A DNA stretch of 64,000 bases from Cruorifilaria tuberocauda (lineage: Eukaryota > Nematoda > Chromadorea > Rhabditida > Onchocercidae): contig JABVXU010000077.1 of NCBI GenBank assembly GCA_013365365.1, positions 110,246-174,245 on the forward strand, given 5' to 3'. Made by a program: the position numbers and the translations under genes. Below the pieces are notes generated by a model. That model saw nothing but the letters and a program-made list of their open reading frames with translations, was not told where the DNA came from and made no database searches. Shown here in pieces: positions 13,348-25,698 of the stretch; position 1 is the first letter of the stretch; each line of letters opens with the position of its first letter.

Positions 13348-16341
13348 CTATACTACCGGTATCCAGTATGAAGCATTTGGTGGCAAATATAGTAGTGTTT
13401 GACGAGGTGTATGCCCACAGAAACCACCGATACAGCTTTGCTGATAATACATATTGATGGATAATTGATAAGCCAACCTGTCAACCATTGATAATGTTTG
13501 TCGTCGCTCATGTGACATTAGACAAACCGTGCTCTCGCTGATTACTCGATATAACAATAATAAGTAATCATACTTATCCTGAACTATAAATTTGGATTTA
13601 AAATAAGCCTTGAATTTATCTACAGTTAGTCAATATCTCCGACAGATATTATTTGACAGACGATTGCTTTTCAATAATCCTCTCGTACAAGATCTAACTT
13701 ATTGACAGAGGAAATTTTTTTTCCCTTGTATATGATTTTTTCATACATTTTTGTGGAAATTATAAAATTTGAAGTTGTTTTAAATAAATATAATGAAAAG
13801 GATAATTTTAAAGAAAGTAGAAGACGATAATAGTAGGAAAAAAAACTGTTTTATTATGATATATTATGGATTAATAAATTAAATTTTCATATAAAATATG
13901 AAAGGTACAGATTTATAATTGGTTGTTTTAATTTTCGAAATTTTCAAAATGCTTAAAGTAATTGAAGAAATAGTAACCTGGTCTTCGGTACCAAAATGAT
14001 TGTCAAGGTAGGCGCGTAGCTTAACTTCCTGTCTATTGACTTCTGGGAAATCAATAAAAAAACGGGAACACATATACCGCTCGAGCTGACGGCATTTGTT
14101 TGGCCTAGCTGCTTTATATCCACGAATAAGTAAATGACAATACTTTAACAGTCCCCCACCGCGGATCTCCTCAGGCCTTCGTGTGTCAATCAATCGTTCA
14201 TTTAAATGTTGCAAAGCCTGGAAAAAGAAGTTGTTGAAGATCACTGATATTATAGGACAAACCATTTAAAATATGATACTTTATTATCAAATTCTATATA
14301 CAAAATAAGACGCGATTGCCTTATATTGCCGAATAGACTAACTACTATTATTACTTGATATTAGTGATATGCAGGTTCAGTAACCAACCTTCGTTTTATG
14401 GAAATTTATTACAGTGGCAAGATTTAAGTTGCTTTATTTATTATATATAGCTCTTGTTTGCAATTTAAATGAGAGTTTTTGACAAAAGAATAGAATTTAT
14501 TAATTTCTCCCTATCATCGTATTTCCCAATTCTCTTACTCGTATCCTTTCCTGATATATAAAATCTTTCGAAAAAATATAGCACTGCTATTGTTTGGACT
14601 AAATCTTTTTTTAAATAATATGAAAATATAAAGAAGGTGTAAGAGGTCACTAGTAGCATTACTCAACATTATTCATTACACTATAACTTCTTTTATTTGA
14701 AAAATCTTTTTCTCGAAATATCTGTTCGAAGTATGAAAATTAATCATTTTTAATAGTATCATAGAAATGGCTCTAATTCTAAGAAATGGTTTATATATGT
14801 TATGATACACAGAAGTATAAAACAAAAAAAAAATTCACCAAGCAGAGAATCTTTTGAAGGAAAAAAGAGAATAACCAACCTTGTTAATATCACCAAACAT
14901 GCTTTCAGCGGTAATAATTGGTTTCGGATGGTCGGGTCGGTCCAGTAAAACATCTAAGGTAATCTGGAAACTGTCAACACTAAATTCAAACTGACGGCGC
15001 ATTCGATCTACGAATTTTAATTCAATGCATCGTCCGAAATCATTATGAAGCGAAAATAATGACCAACGATCGCCATCCGATACTTTAACCATTTTTCGGA
15101 TATAAATATCCTTCAATGTATTGGCCGATATTTTCTCCTTATTAGTCGATTCTGGCATTAACTGTACCATAGCACCGAAAACAGCTGATCTGACCTAAAA
15201 TTATGTATCTCCATGTTGATTTATAATTTTCTAATTTTATTAAAATCTGAGGGATAAAAATTTCTTTTAAGGCCTAAAGCAGAGAAACACCGGAATATTA
15301 TTTATTCTTAACAAAGTACATTTTTATGTGTAATACAGCATCTGTCTAAATTTCAACAATCAAGAAGTGAACATGACCAAGTTCTAAAGAAGTACTGTAA
15401 TTTTAATGAGCTATTTGAAGATGACAAGAAGCAGGACAAAAAACGTATGTATGAAAAGCTTCAAAGTTTCAAAAATTCTTCGCTAACTTTTCTAAGCTTT
15501 TTTTATAAATTTTCACTCATTGGAAAAATTTTACCTTACCAATCAATAATTTTAAGATCAATTATATATGGTTTTTGAATTGAAGATGAAAAACAGAATT
15601 AAGGCTAACGCTATCAAAACTTTGTTCGCTTTTGAAACTCATTGGAAAAATTAAGTCGAGATCTGAGTATGCAAATTCTTCTGTTGCAACGACGTACGAC
15701 GCAGCACCACCGTTCATTTTCACATTTTTTGGACCAATACCAGCTGCACGCAGGCTATCACGTACGCAAACAATCAAATCATGTAGCCGTACGCTGAGTG
15801 TGGGGAAATTGCCCCTTCCGTGAATTTCTACCTGTTCATTGAGTACTGAACGCAATCGTTCCACCTGAAATATTATGCTTTTGAATATTTTGTTTATATG
15901 CTTGCGTATGCTTGAAATAGTAAATAACTAGGAATTCGGAATTGATAAAAACAGAAAAGGTAATTAGTAAATTTTACTCGCCAAAAAGCGATCAAATGCT
16001 TCCGAATTTTTGAAAACTATGGGAGTCATAGTTAAGGAAATAATTTTAGTCAAGCAAAAAAGCGGTTTCATTTCACGATGGTTCAAATTACTGGGTTAAA
16101 GTTGTTGGCAAAAATGAGAACAAATGGCTATGTTACGAAATTTTTGAATTTTATTTCTTCTTAAAAAGCCATAGTTTTCTAAGATGGAGTCGAGAATGTA
16201 CAAAATGACGATGTGATTTTGGAAGGACCCATAAAAAACAAATAGATGAAGGAAAAAAAATGGAAAAGACATTACTTGTGTTGGATTAAGCTCTGTTGTG
16301 CTTGATAATGAATAAATTTGAGAGCTACATTCCGAGGTCAT
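13348..16341 (-). CDS. TENT5: TENT5/FAM46-type terminal nucleotidyltransferase
   Basis: Non-canonical cytoplasmic poly(A) polymerase of the FAM46 family, which extends poly(A) tails of mRNAs for secreted proteins in animals. Exons on the minus strand: 16341-16276, 15864-15610, 15194-14880, 14217-13978, 13578-13348; 368 aa, close to the usual family length of about 390. Family blocks: IHGRGNFPTL, the nucleotidyltransferase motif MNGGAASYV followed by SDLDLIF (acidic pair Asp90/Asp92), NKEKIS, the third-acid block IELKFVDRMRRQFEFSVDSF (probably Asp170), EEIRGGGLLKYCHLL, RYMCSRFFIDFPE and VCLMSHERRQTLS. The catalytic motif is GG rather than the GS of the vertebrate proteins, which the superfamily consensus allows. 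The start ATG is 33 nt inside a T-rich acceptor. The gene sits alone, with about 20 kb of apparently empty DNA upstream. Confidence 0.95.
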
Positions 16342-16377
16342 TTTTGAAGCAACCAAACTTGACGATGGATTGTACTG
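16342..16377 (-). promoter_or_regulatory. Likely trans-splice acceptor and 5' leader of TENT5
   Basis: Reading the minus strand, gcatttcag ends at 16375 and is followed by 33 nt, then the initiating ATG at 16341. An acceptor with no upstream coding exon in frame is what an SL1-accepting nematode first exon looks like. An ordinary 5' UTR intron is the alternative. Confidence 0.45.
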
Positions 16378-17129
16378 AAATGCATTTCGAATGTGAATGA
16401 GAAATAACGAGATTTTGTTCAAAATTTCTGGAACGCATACTTTATACCATAATGAAAATAAAACATGCAGTATTGTTTTAACTGTATGAAACAGAAATTT
16501 CTATGCCAAACTAAAACAATATAGAAGGGAAGGGAATGTGGGAATCAAAATTGGGATGATTAGATCCTTCCAAAAAACGCAAAATTTTTTTTAAATATAA
16601 CAACTTTAATATAATAAGCATGAAATATGCATAAAAGTTAAGAAATGAAAATAACACAATAAAAAGGTGAAAGAGTGAAGGAAGTAATCCAAATGGTCAC
16701 ATATTTTATACTATCTATCGTATCTATTGGCAAATAAATAATTTTTCGGTAAACATTTCAATATACTGCGAACTCTGCAACCGAACTCAAATTTTCAAGC
16801 AAAAAAGAAGCTGAATTAACAGACTGTAATTCAGTGGTGGGCGTAATAAGTGAAATGTCATGTGAATGGTAAAGAGAACAGAGAATTGCATAGAGTATGG
16901 AACGACGAAGAAAAAATGATAAGGAAGCACTGGAGCGCTAATCTTTGCTTTTCGTTAGCCTTGATGATGGCTGAACAATCTTTGTTCAAGCTGTTATTAT
17001 AGCTGAACCCATTTATTCCAAATTCACTTCCCACCTTTAAAGAAATATAATTTCTCCCCCACAGCCTCTGCAAACACTAATTACATAAGATAGTTTCCCT
17101 TACCATTCTACTGTTAATGGTAGAAGGGA

Positions 17130-17400
17130 GGAATGGCGGAAAGGCAAATGAAATGATGGAAGGAATGAGAAGGGCGAGAGATGAGGCTTCCAGATTGATT
17201 TCTTCCGAGGAGCGTGACGGAGCGTCTCTTCCTGGGCTCGTAGGCCGGAAGTGAAGTGAACGGATAGCGTTCACAACGATGCTGGCAGATAATATGTTTA
17301 TCATTTCATTTCATCTGCCGCCTGTCCCATCCATCATTTGCATCACTTTCATCTGCTCCTCTTACTCATCCAGCACTGATTATAACCGTCCAGGGAGCAG
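17130..17400. promoter_or_regulatory. GC-richer island upstream of TENT5
   Basis: About 270 bp of clearly higher GC than the surrounding AT-rich DNA, about 0.8-1 kb upstream of the TENT5 first exon, with short motifs such as gacggagcg. The open frame across it does not resemble a protein. Its position suggests a promoter or enhancer, but this is inference from base composition only. Confidence 0.3.
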
Positions 17401-18690
17401 TGGACAAGATCACCTGTCTAAAGGTCAGCTTTCGATTAATTTATGAAAAGAGGAAAAAGCCTAACAGTAAACATCCGATAGGCCTAAGCAAAAGCTTTAG
17501 AGGAAGGATACAAACCACTTTCAATATCTTTTCTAACCTTCCCTCTCTTTCTCCCTCTACATCTTTCTCTGATGGAATCCTTTTTTCACCTTCTGCTCTC
17601 TCCCCAAAATAAAACGCTCACCGATTCATAAAGCCTGAATGGATACGAAAACGGAATTTATCAAATCCATATGCATTACTAACTCTCACTGCCGTTACTA
17701 ACAATTTTATCTTCCATCAAAAAATTCCCACAAACGGTATTGCTTTCATAAGTAAATACAGAAATCGCAAACAACAGATATTCCCTTTGCGTTTTATGAA
17801 AAGAAATGAAAATTTCCTGGATGAGAACAATTTTAATTTCGAATGTTTTTTCGAAATTAAGTTCAAGTTGGGTGAATTAAAATGAAGTTCTCTAAAAACC
17901 GCAAGATTTTGTATTACAGACGTACTCTCCTTGCTACAGTGACATTAAATGACACATGCATATCACTTACAATGGGAATTTGAACGTAAACAGTTGAGGG
18001 AAATCGGCTTTTGAATGAAATATATACATTCGGTCTCCTAAATTTCCATCCGGTATATTCCTTTCACCGGATTCTCATCCCATAAATAAATTTTCTCCGT
18101 AAAAAATTTGGCAATTCAAACTCCATCTGTATTGAAAGAGGGCCAGAATTCTTTCCTAAAAGAATTTTCATTCTTGTTTATCAAATTACGCTGAAGAAAT
18201 CAAATTCACAAATTTCCCGGATTTCGTAGATTTAATTACAGTCAATCTATGCAACAGCAGATGTTAACGGAATGAGTGAGGAAAACAAACTTTACGCATA
18301 TATGCTACATTCCTGCATCACGTCATCGGATCAAAATATTTTTCACCTCAAAAGGGTAATGACGTCAACAATTAAGAAGTTGTCACATCAAAAACATATT
18401 AACAGAAGCACATTTTTCGAGACTAATGAGATGAGAGTGGGTGGTTGAGCTTATTTATAAGCTTATTAGAATCTACCCACACAGCGAAAGCACTTACTTG
18501 GGAAATAGGAAGGCATAGGCTTTTTCTGTTTTTAAAGATCGACCGAAAAGCCTCTCTTTACTTTTTCCACAGAAAAGAGAGTAACAACAATACCCACAGG
18601 CAGTAAGTAACCCCATTACACAACCCTATGGCCTATATTTTCACCTCCAAGCTTTCTCCGAATGACATCATTGCTTGTCCATTTGTTCAC

Positions 18691-18750
18691 TCTCCCTCTC
18701 TCTCTCTCTCTCGCCCCTTCTCCTTCCTTTTCTCTCTCCCTCTCTCTCTC
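18691..18750. repeat. CT-rich low-complexity tract
   Basis: About 60 bp almost entirely C and T, in two (CT)n runs separated by ccccttctccttcc. It produces open frames on both strands with Ser/Leu or Arg/Glu repeats that are not genes. Confidence 0.85.
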
Positions 18751-20166
18751 GACTTTTGCTAATTTAGTGATATTTCCTTCAAAGATTAATGAAGGAAGCA
18801 TATATTTCTGTCAATTAAATTCAGATTCCAACTGTTTCGAAAGAGATTCTTGCGAACTTAACAACTTCTATCACCAATCTTTCCTCCCTCTATATAGACA
18901 TCAATGAAGTTGACACTTAAAAAAAAAGGAAACAAAGGCGAAATATTCTAGAGACTCTTCTATCTCGATTATTTTATTTAATTTGTACAAAGTAGCTGCG
19001 ACCCTTAGAATGCTTCGAGAAAGCACCACTAATGTCGTCATCAGAAATTTGCCGTAATAAAAATAATCGTATCGACGTCATCAGCGCTTTGTTTACGTAT
19101 TTCTATCGCTCTATGTGTTCTACATTGTAGGCATTAATGTTGAAATCGCGATGTTGGATAATTACTGAAAGGTATATGTTGGAAGGAATAAATGTATCTT
19201 AAACACAGTCATTAATGTTATTGCAACGATTACATTTTTAAAATACAAAATAATTCTGTGATAAAAATAATTATTGAGTAAGCGAAGCAGAAATTGTGAA
19301 TAGTTCTATCGAAGGAATCATTGAATTACTTGACCTTTTTTAATTTTACTTTCGAACTGTTCGAATTGTTCCAGTAAGTTGCAATTAATTGATATTTAAT
19401 TGATAATAATAAGTAGTTTATTTTCATTAACAATCTGTGGAAAAATAACTGATTCTCGACGTTTACTGAAACGAAAACATTTATACAAATTGAATTACAT
19501 TTTAAGCTATAAGCATTTGAGGGAGAAGAAGGAAGAACAGAAATACGAAGAGTGCAAAGGTATGCTTCTTTTATTAAGGAACATTTTTATATCAACACTT
19601 GGAAAGTGGTATCAGCAAATATGGTATCAGCAGATAATATGTGCTGGTAACTGATAAATGATCACAAAACATTTTTTGTTTCCTAAAAAAAGAGATCAAA
19701 CTGAAACAATAATACTTTCTAGGCAGAAAAGTTCCATCTGAAAGGCTCAAGAGGCTGCACTTCTACTTTCTTCCAATTTTGTTATCAGAGACATTTCATA
19801 TCTATAATATGTTACTGTCGCTTTTACATTTGTACATTTTACATTATTATGATTATCAAGATCATCGTTATCATTCTGATATACTCGTCAAAATTGTTGT
19901 CGGTGTTAATGAAAATAATGAGAATGATTAGAATACTGTTATTCTGCGCCTTCATAAAAATGAAGTTAAAAAAAGAAATTATATTTAGCATTCAGATACA
20001 ATTCGATTGCTGTATTCTTCTCCACATGATCATTTTAAAAGTGTGAAAGTAGAACTTATATTATGAGAAACATTAAAATAGTACGTTAATAGAAGAATTA
20101 ACTATTATTTCTGAGTAAAATCAAAGTTACAGAAGCGTTGCTGACAACGAAGTAAAAATATAAACC

Positions 20167-20310
20167 ATGGCAGACGCCGATGAAGCTTTTTTTGCTTCAG
20201 ACTTAAGGTTTAAAAACTGGAAACCAACTGCTCTGTTAGAGTTTCAGCAAGGAGCAAAGATCAATTTAATAAACAATCTTCGTAGTGCCATGCCACTTTA
20301 TAAGTTTTAA
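20167..20310 (+). CDS. Small candidate ORF, 47 aa, unknown
   Basis: ATG in good context (aaaccATGG) opens a 47-codon frame starting MADADEAFFASDLRFKNWKP and ending in PLYKF, with balanced amino-acid usage unlike the surrounding random frames. There is no signal peptide or membrane segment, and no family I recognise. It could be a short gene, a first exon, or a decayed fragment of a coding sequence. No donor that would extend it was identified. Confidence 0.3.
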   Translation: MADADEAFFASDLRFKNWKPTALLEFQQGAKINLINNLRSAMPLYKF

Positions 20311-21881
20311 TTAGAATAAATGTACCGCAATACTTTATTTGAAAAATTTGAACTTTCAATTTCATCTCAAACTTAATTAGGTTAATTTAGATCCTTTAAA
20401 AAATGTATTATTTGAATGAATATCTATGAATTATTTATAAAACATTACACGTATACTAATAAAAGTGAATCAGATGAAGGAATGAGCATAATAAAGGCTA
20501 ATTTTTTCGTCAGAAACAAAATTTGACCAAAAAAAAATCACGTTATAAACAGCAATGGTCGCTTCCTCTTATCTTATATTTCTTATCTACCTCATTATTA
20601 TAAGGAGGATTTATGAAATTATGAGAAGTGTTCCACAGATTTCTGATACTTAGCAAGAATTTGCGATTTGTTAGGTAAATAATAATTACGAACTTTTTAT
20701 TTTCAATGTTTTCACTGGTTTAACAATAAAATGAAATCTGGCTAAAATCAGTCAGAAAGTATTTCATTACGTAACCAATAGTAATGTAAGGTATAAATTA
20801 ATAACCTATCTTACCTAATAGACAAACTACATAAAAAAATAATTTGTCAAGTATTGCCGACGAATGAAAAAGAAGTGAACTTTTAGTAAGTGAATTTCTG
20901 AAAATATGACGTCTTCCCTTCATAATTTTTTTCTACACGTAATTTAATTTTAGAGATTTATTCTTTGATTAATGTATTAAAAAATGAAGAGTGCCAAACG
21001 CATAATTTATTTTTACACAAATAAACTCAATGATGCGACTTATAGCTTACAAAATAACTTTGATTTAAATCTGCTTATGGAATAAAAGATAATGAAAAGT
21101 GGAAAAATGAATGAATGAAGTAAAAAACTTTTCAAAATATTTAAAAAGGAATTTGATATTTTCTATTTCTCTCATAATTAGACCATTTTGTTGTCATGCA
21201 AAGTAAACAATACTTGCAGAATTATGACCAAATGTTTAAACAGATAAATAGAACAATTAAATGTGTAAATAATAAACTGGGAAATGAGATCAGAAGAAAA
21301 CAGAAGTGCAGTGTCATTATTTAGTATTATGGCTCAGAAAGCGAAAGGCAAAAATTGATCACGAAATTTCAATCAGAAGGGCAAATAAAATGAAATGCAG
21401 GAAAAAGCGCAAGTGCAGAAAAGTTAAATATAAGCAAAAGCGATGTTTATAAAGCAGGATTTTTTCGCAAATTTTTGAAGTGAAGTTGCAACACGTATCT
21501 TATCCACAAAAAAGTACAGTTGTTTTAACAGTGCTAATTTTTGGCTGATAGAGAAACTAAACTATAAGGATACTTTTCTCACTTCAGAATATCATAAATA
21601 GAAATACGAGGGAAAAAAATCGGATAATTTTTATAGCTTTTCAATCAAAGTCGCTATTCATTTTTTACACCTGATTCTATTAAGTCTTAATGTCATAAGC
21701 ATTATGAGTCTAAAATTCATCAAATTTTTTGATGATAAGAAGGTGAGAGCAAATTTAATTATCAGTAATGGTATTGCAGGAAAATAAAAATGGAAGAAGT
21801 GGTAAGTTGCCATGACAGTAGAAAAGGAGGAATAATTCTAAATTTGCCGACAAATTCAAGATATCATTACTTGTTTCTCTT

Positions 21882-21932
21882 TCCTCTTTTATCCCTCTCT
21901 CTCCCTCTCTCCTTTCCCTTTCCTTCCTCTAG
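21882..21932. repeat. Pyrimidine-rich tract
   Basis: About 50 bp of C/T sequence ending in cttcctctag, resembling an exaggerated splice-acceptor tract. No coding exon follows that I can support. Confidence 0.7.
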
Positions 21933-24900
21933 ACAACAGTGGTTCAAATTTTCAGAAAGATTTTATGGAGAAGAATATCGCGCAATCTGTGTGCCAAATG
22001 ATCGGCGAAGAAGAAGCCCTGAGGGTACCATAACGAAAAAGGCGTTATAGTAAGTCGTCGTGCATTGATAATCATAGAACATGATATGAAACGCCGCTTT
22101 CGCTAGGAAAATCATAGATTTCGCCAATGAGGGTAGCCGACAAAAGAACGTTCAAGCCATTTTCATAACACCTGCCTAAGCCTAACGTTTTGGAACATGT
22201 TTCATCGCTTTTCCTCACACAATTACCTTCATTACCTAAATCTACCCAAATGAACTGATCAAAAAGCGTAATAGCATGGGTGTAGCGAGGGACGGATAAG
22301 TTAGTGCCAGAAAAATTCTGCTAAAGATAGACAGAAAATGATGGTCACTCATTTGACTTCATTCATCTCATTCTAATAAGAGGCTTACCACTATAGCAGA
22401 AGCAAAAGTTTGAGGAAGCAGGCTCCATGCAGCATGCTATAACTTACATTTCAACACTATGGAAGTTACGTCATAAAACGATGAAACACTCTCTGGTAGA
22501 AGTCGGGATTGAAGGTAAAAGGCGTTTATGACGGTTCGCAAATGTTTTGAAAATCAATTTGCATTATAATGGTTTATAAAACATTCACAGGATAATAGAA
22601 TTGTACTTTTATACCGTTATATTTTAAACAAAGCTGTAAAAAAAATTTCAAATATTATTTTTCATTCCATTCATAAAAAATAAATTATCGATTTGATTCA
22701 AGGCATAATGTGAATGGAAAATCAATATTCGTACTTTTTATGCAGATGGTAATTTATGATAAAAGGCAATAGCTTCTGAACAAACATTGCGGACACCTTC
22801 CCTTAGAAGTTATAAAAAAAAGTTTGCAGTTTAAATATTTTCAGGTGTCATAATAATAATGCCAGTTTATTTATTTTTTACAGTTGATTTCTCTTTTTCT
22901 AACGATGTTGAAATCAATTACTCTCAATCATCAATTTTCATGGAGTTTTAGTTTCTTTTTCCATTTAACTGTTTTTTGTTCTCTAAACAAACAATTACTT
23001 TGCAAATACTGATCATGATACCATCCACGTTATAAATTACGATGGTACTTCGAAATACATTAATCATATATACATGATTAGTGTGCATGTGCAAATAAGA
23101 AAAATGTAAATTATTATGTTAGCTTAATTCCATTTAAATTTCGGTTTATTTAAGTTTTTATTTTTTTCATGAATTATTTTGAAATACATCAGTGTGCATA
23201 TGAATTAAACGATTAGATTATTATATATTTCTTGCACATTTATTTATATTTTACAAAGTAATCCAATCTTAGATTTCTGGTTTCAATTTCAGTTCTAAAT
23301 TTCGTACTAAAATAGCAAATGAATGTGTTGTGAAACATGTAAGTGAAACGACCATTACAACATCTAACAATGGCAATGGCAAACAAAATAACAACTTCGT
23401 CAATAGAAAACTGAAATTCCGGTCAGATGATTTTATCAAACTGATCTCATTTGTTTCACTAAACATCAAATGGCTGTCAAAAGCAAAATTGAATTGAGAA
23501 ATTGGTTGCGTGATATTACGTGGAATTTATGCATTTCAATATCTATCGGTTTATTGATCTATCGATTTATCAATCTACCTACTCTCTTCAGCCTCGTCGT
23601 TTCGGTGAAATTCAAATAAATAATTGTCCGAAGTGGAAAGAAATCACTGATTAATGACTGCTACGAAAATTAGCAAATTTTCAGTGGGAAATGAAATGAA
23701 ACGGAGTACTGTAATGAATGAAATGAAGTAAGGAATTGTTCCAATGGCAGTTAGTTCCTTATCACATTTGAAATGAATTGAAAATAAAAAATAGAGACAT
23801 ATGTTGGGGTTAACTGATTAAGTAATATAACAATAGCCTGCAAGAAAAAAATTCTGATAGGAAAGAGAATAGAAAAGATAATGAGTTTATGAGAGAATTA
23901 AAACAAAATTTTCTATGAACTTTGATTTAAGTGAAGAGGAAATGATAGTTGCATACGTGAAATACACATAGACATAACATAGAGTTCAATCATTTTTTTA
24001 AATCTCTGAAATATTTGCAACCAAATCAGTTAGGCATGTTTACCTGTGAAGCATAATATCATTCCCAATGTTTACAACGAGCACTGAAAATGATGCATAC
24101 ACAGAGGTACATAAAATGAAAATGCTACCCTTCAGCGATTAAAAAATATTTTTGTTGAAAGACACGCTTGAACTGAAAATAATAATATCAAACAGCAGGG
24201 AACATACATCGCATTCATATTTACTGTCTTATAAGTTAAAGACTAACGCACCAAAGCTCATCACTTCGTTTCCGATCACTTCATATTGCTGCTTTCTAAT
24301 TTATCTTCATGGATACTATTCTTAGCATGGTGAGCAATTTTCAAGACTGTTTCTGCACGACAAAATAATTCTATTTTGAATGTACAAAAATCGGATTGTA
24401 ATCAATTTTAGGTCCCTCATTAAATAAAAAAATATTTAACTTTTTACGCAGAATAAATAAGCAAGCTTAAAAGACAGCTTCATCCTACTCATTCATAAAG
24501 TGAAATCCAACTGAATAACTATTTTTAACATAAAAATTTAAAGACACAACTACATGTTACGGTAAACAGGAATTTGTCTATGCAACATACGGATATTCAA
24601 ATCGTCAAATTTGGTATATTAAATAAATTGCTAAATAAAGTATAGTACTTTAATATATAATTTTATTTTTATAAAATTTTATATTCACAAATTTTATATT
24701 CAAATAAACTTAAGTTATGAGTGGGATTTAAAATTGAAAATTTAATGGATCCAACAAATAACTTTATCAATAATCATGGAATTCAGTTAAAATATAAAGA
24801 CAAGAAAAAATCAATTTTCTTGAGATGAAAGAGCTGAAAGAAAATTCATTATTTTACTTCTGCTATTGTCAATTAAGTAAGAATAATGGCTTTTTCAATT

Positions 24901-25014
24901 TAAATAGTCCAAGTGAATCAAAGGAATAAACAGTATTTTAGTGAATACGTAAGATCACTTAAGAAAATAAATTTCACAAACTTGCAGCTGATATTTGAAG
25001 GAATAAAGAGATGG

Positions 25015-25028
25015 AGAGAGAGAGAGAG
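25015..25028. repeat. (GA)n microsatellite
   Basis: Seven perfect GA units. Confidence 0.85.
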
Positions 25029-25670
25029 CACTTATCTATAGATCGATTGTTGGTTCTGTTGGAAATTTATAAAACTAGGGAAGAAGGGTAATTTTTAAAG
25101 TTTAATTTAAGATAAATGCTCTAAATAATTTCACGAGGTTCTTATAGCTAAAGAATTTACTACACAGTTGTTGACGCTCATTTATTAATATAAGGGAGAA
25201 GTTAAGTATACATTTGCGAAGAAGAGAGAAATAATATTTAATGCTTATAATTAAAACATGATTCAGTCGTCACTCACTGCATATAAAATTTAAATTACCG
25301 ATTTAATATAGCTGATTTAATGAAAGTATCCGAAAATTGTTTACCTTCCAAATTATCTTTAGATATGTCTTACTCATTTCAATTCCAAAACAAATTTAAA
25401 TTTGTCAGCAAAATATCTTTTTATATTAAAAATTCAACGATTTTACCTAAAAAGCCAAATACATTCCTTCGTCTGAAAACGTCTAATGCAATCAATCGAA
25501 TGAGAGTTAGAGCATTGCATAAGTTCCAGGAAATTTTTGATTGAAGAAAATTGAAATTAGAATTAAAATTGAGGTAACGATGACCAACAAATTACAGTAA
25601 TGTCGATTGTTTATTATGAAAAGAAGAATTCTTTCCTTTTATTTCAAATCAATAAGGTGAATGAATAATT

Positions 25671-25698
25671 ATTTGTATGGCATAAATGCCATACAAAT
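25671..25698. repeat. Perfect 28-bp palindrome (13-2-13)
   Basis: ATTTGTATGGCAT, two A bases, then the exact reverse complement ATGCCATACAAAT. It could form a cruciform or a tight RNA hairpin. No terminal duplications or transposase nearby. Confidence 0.8.

Noticed and set aside
18616..18907. Open frames rich in Ser/Leu or Arg/Glu on both strands
   Set aside because: Produced by the CT/GA tract at 18691-18750.
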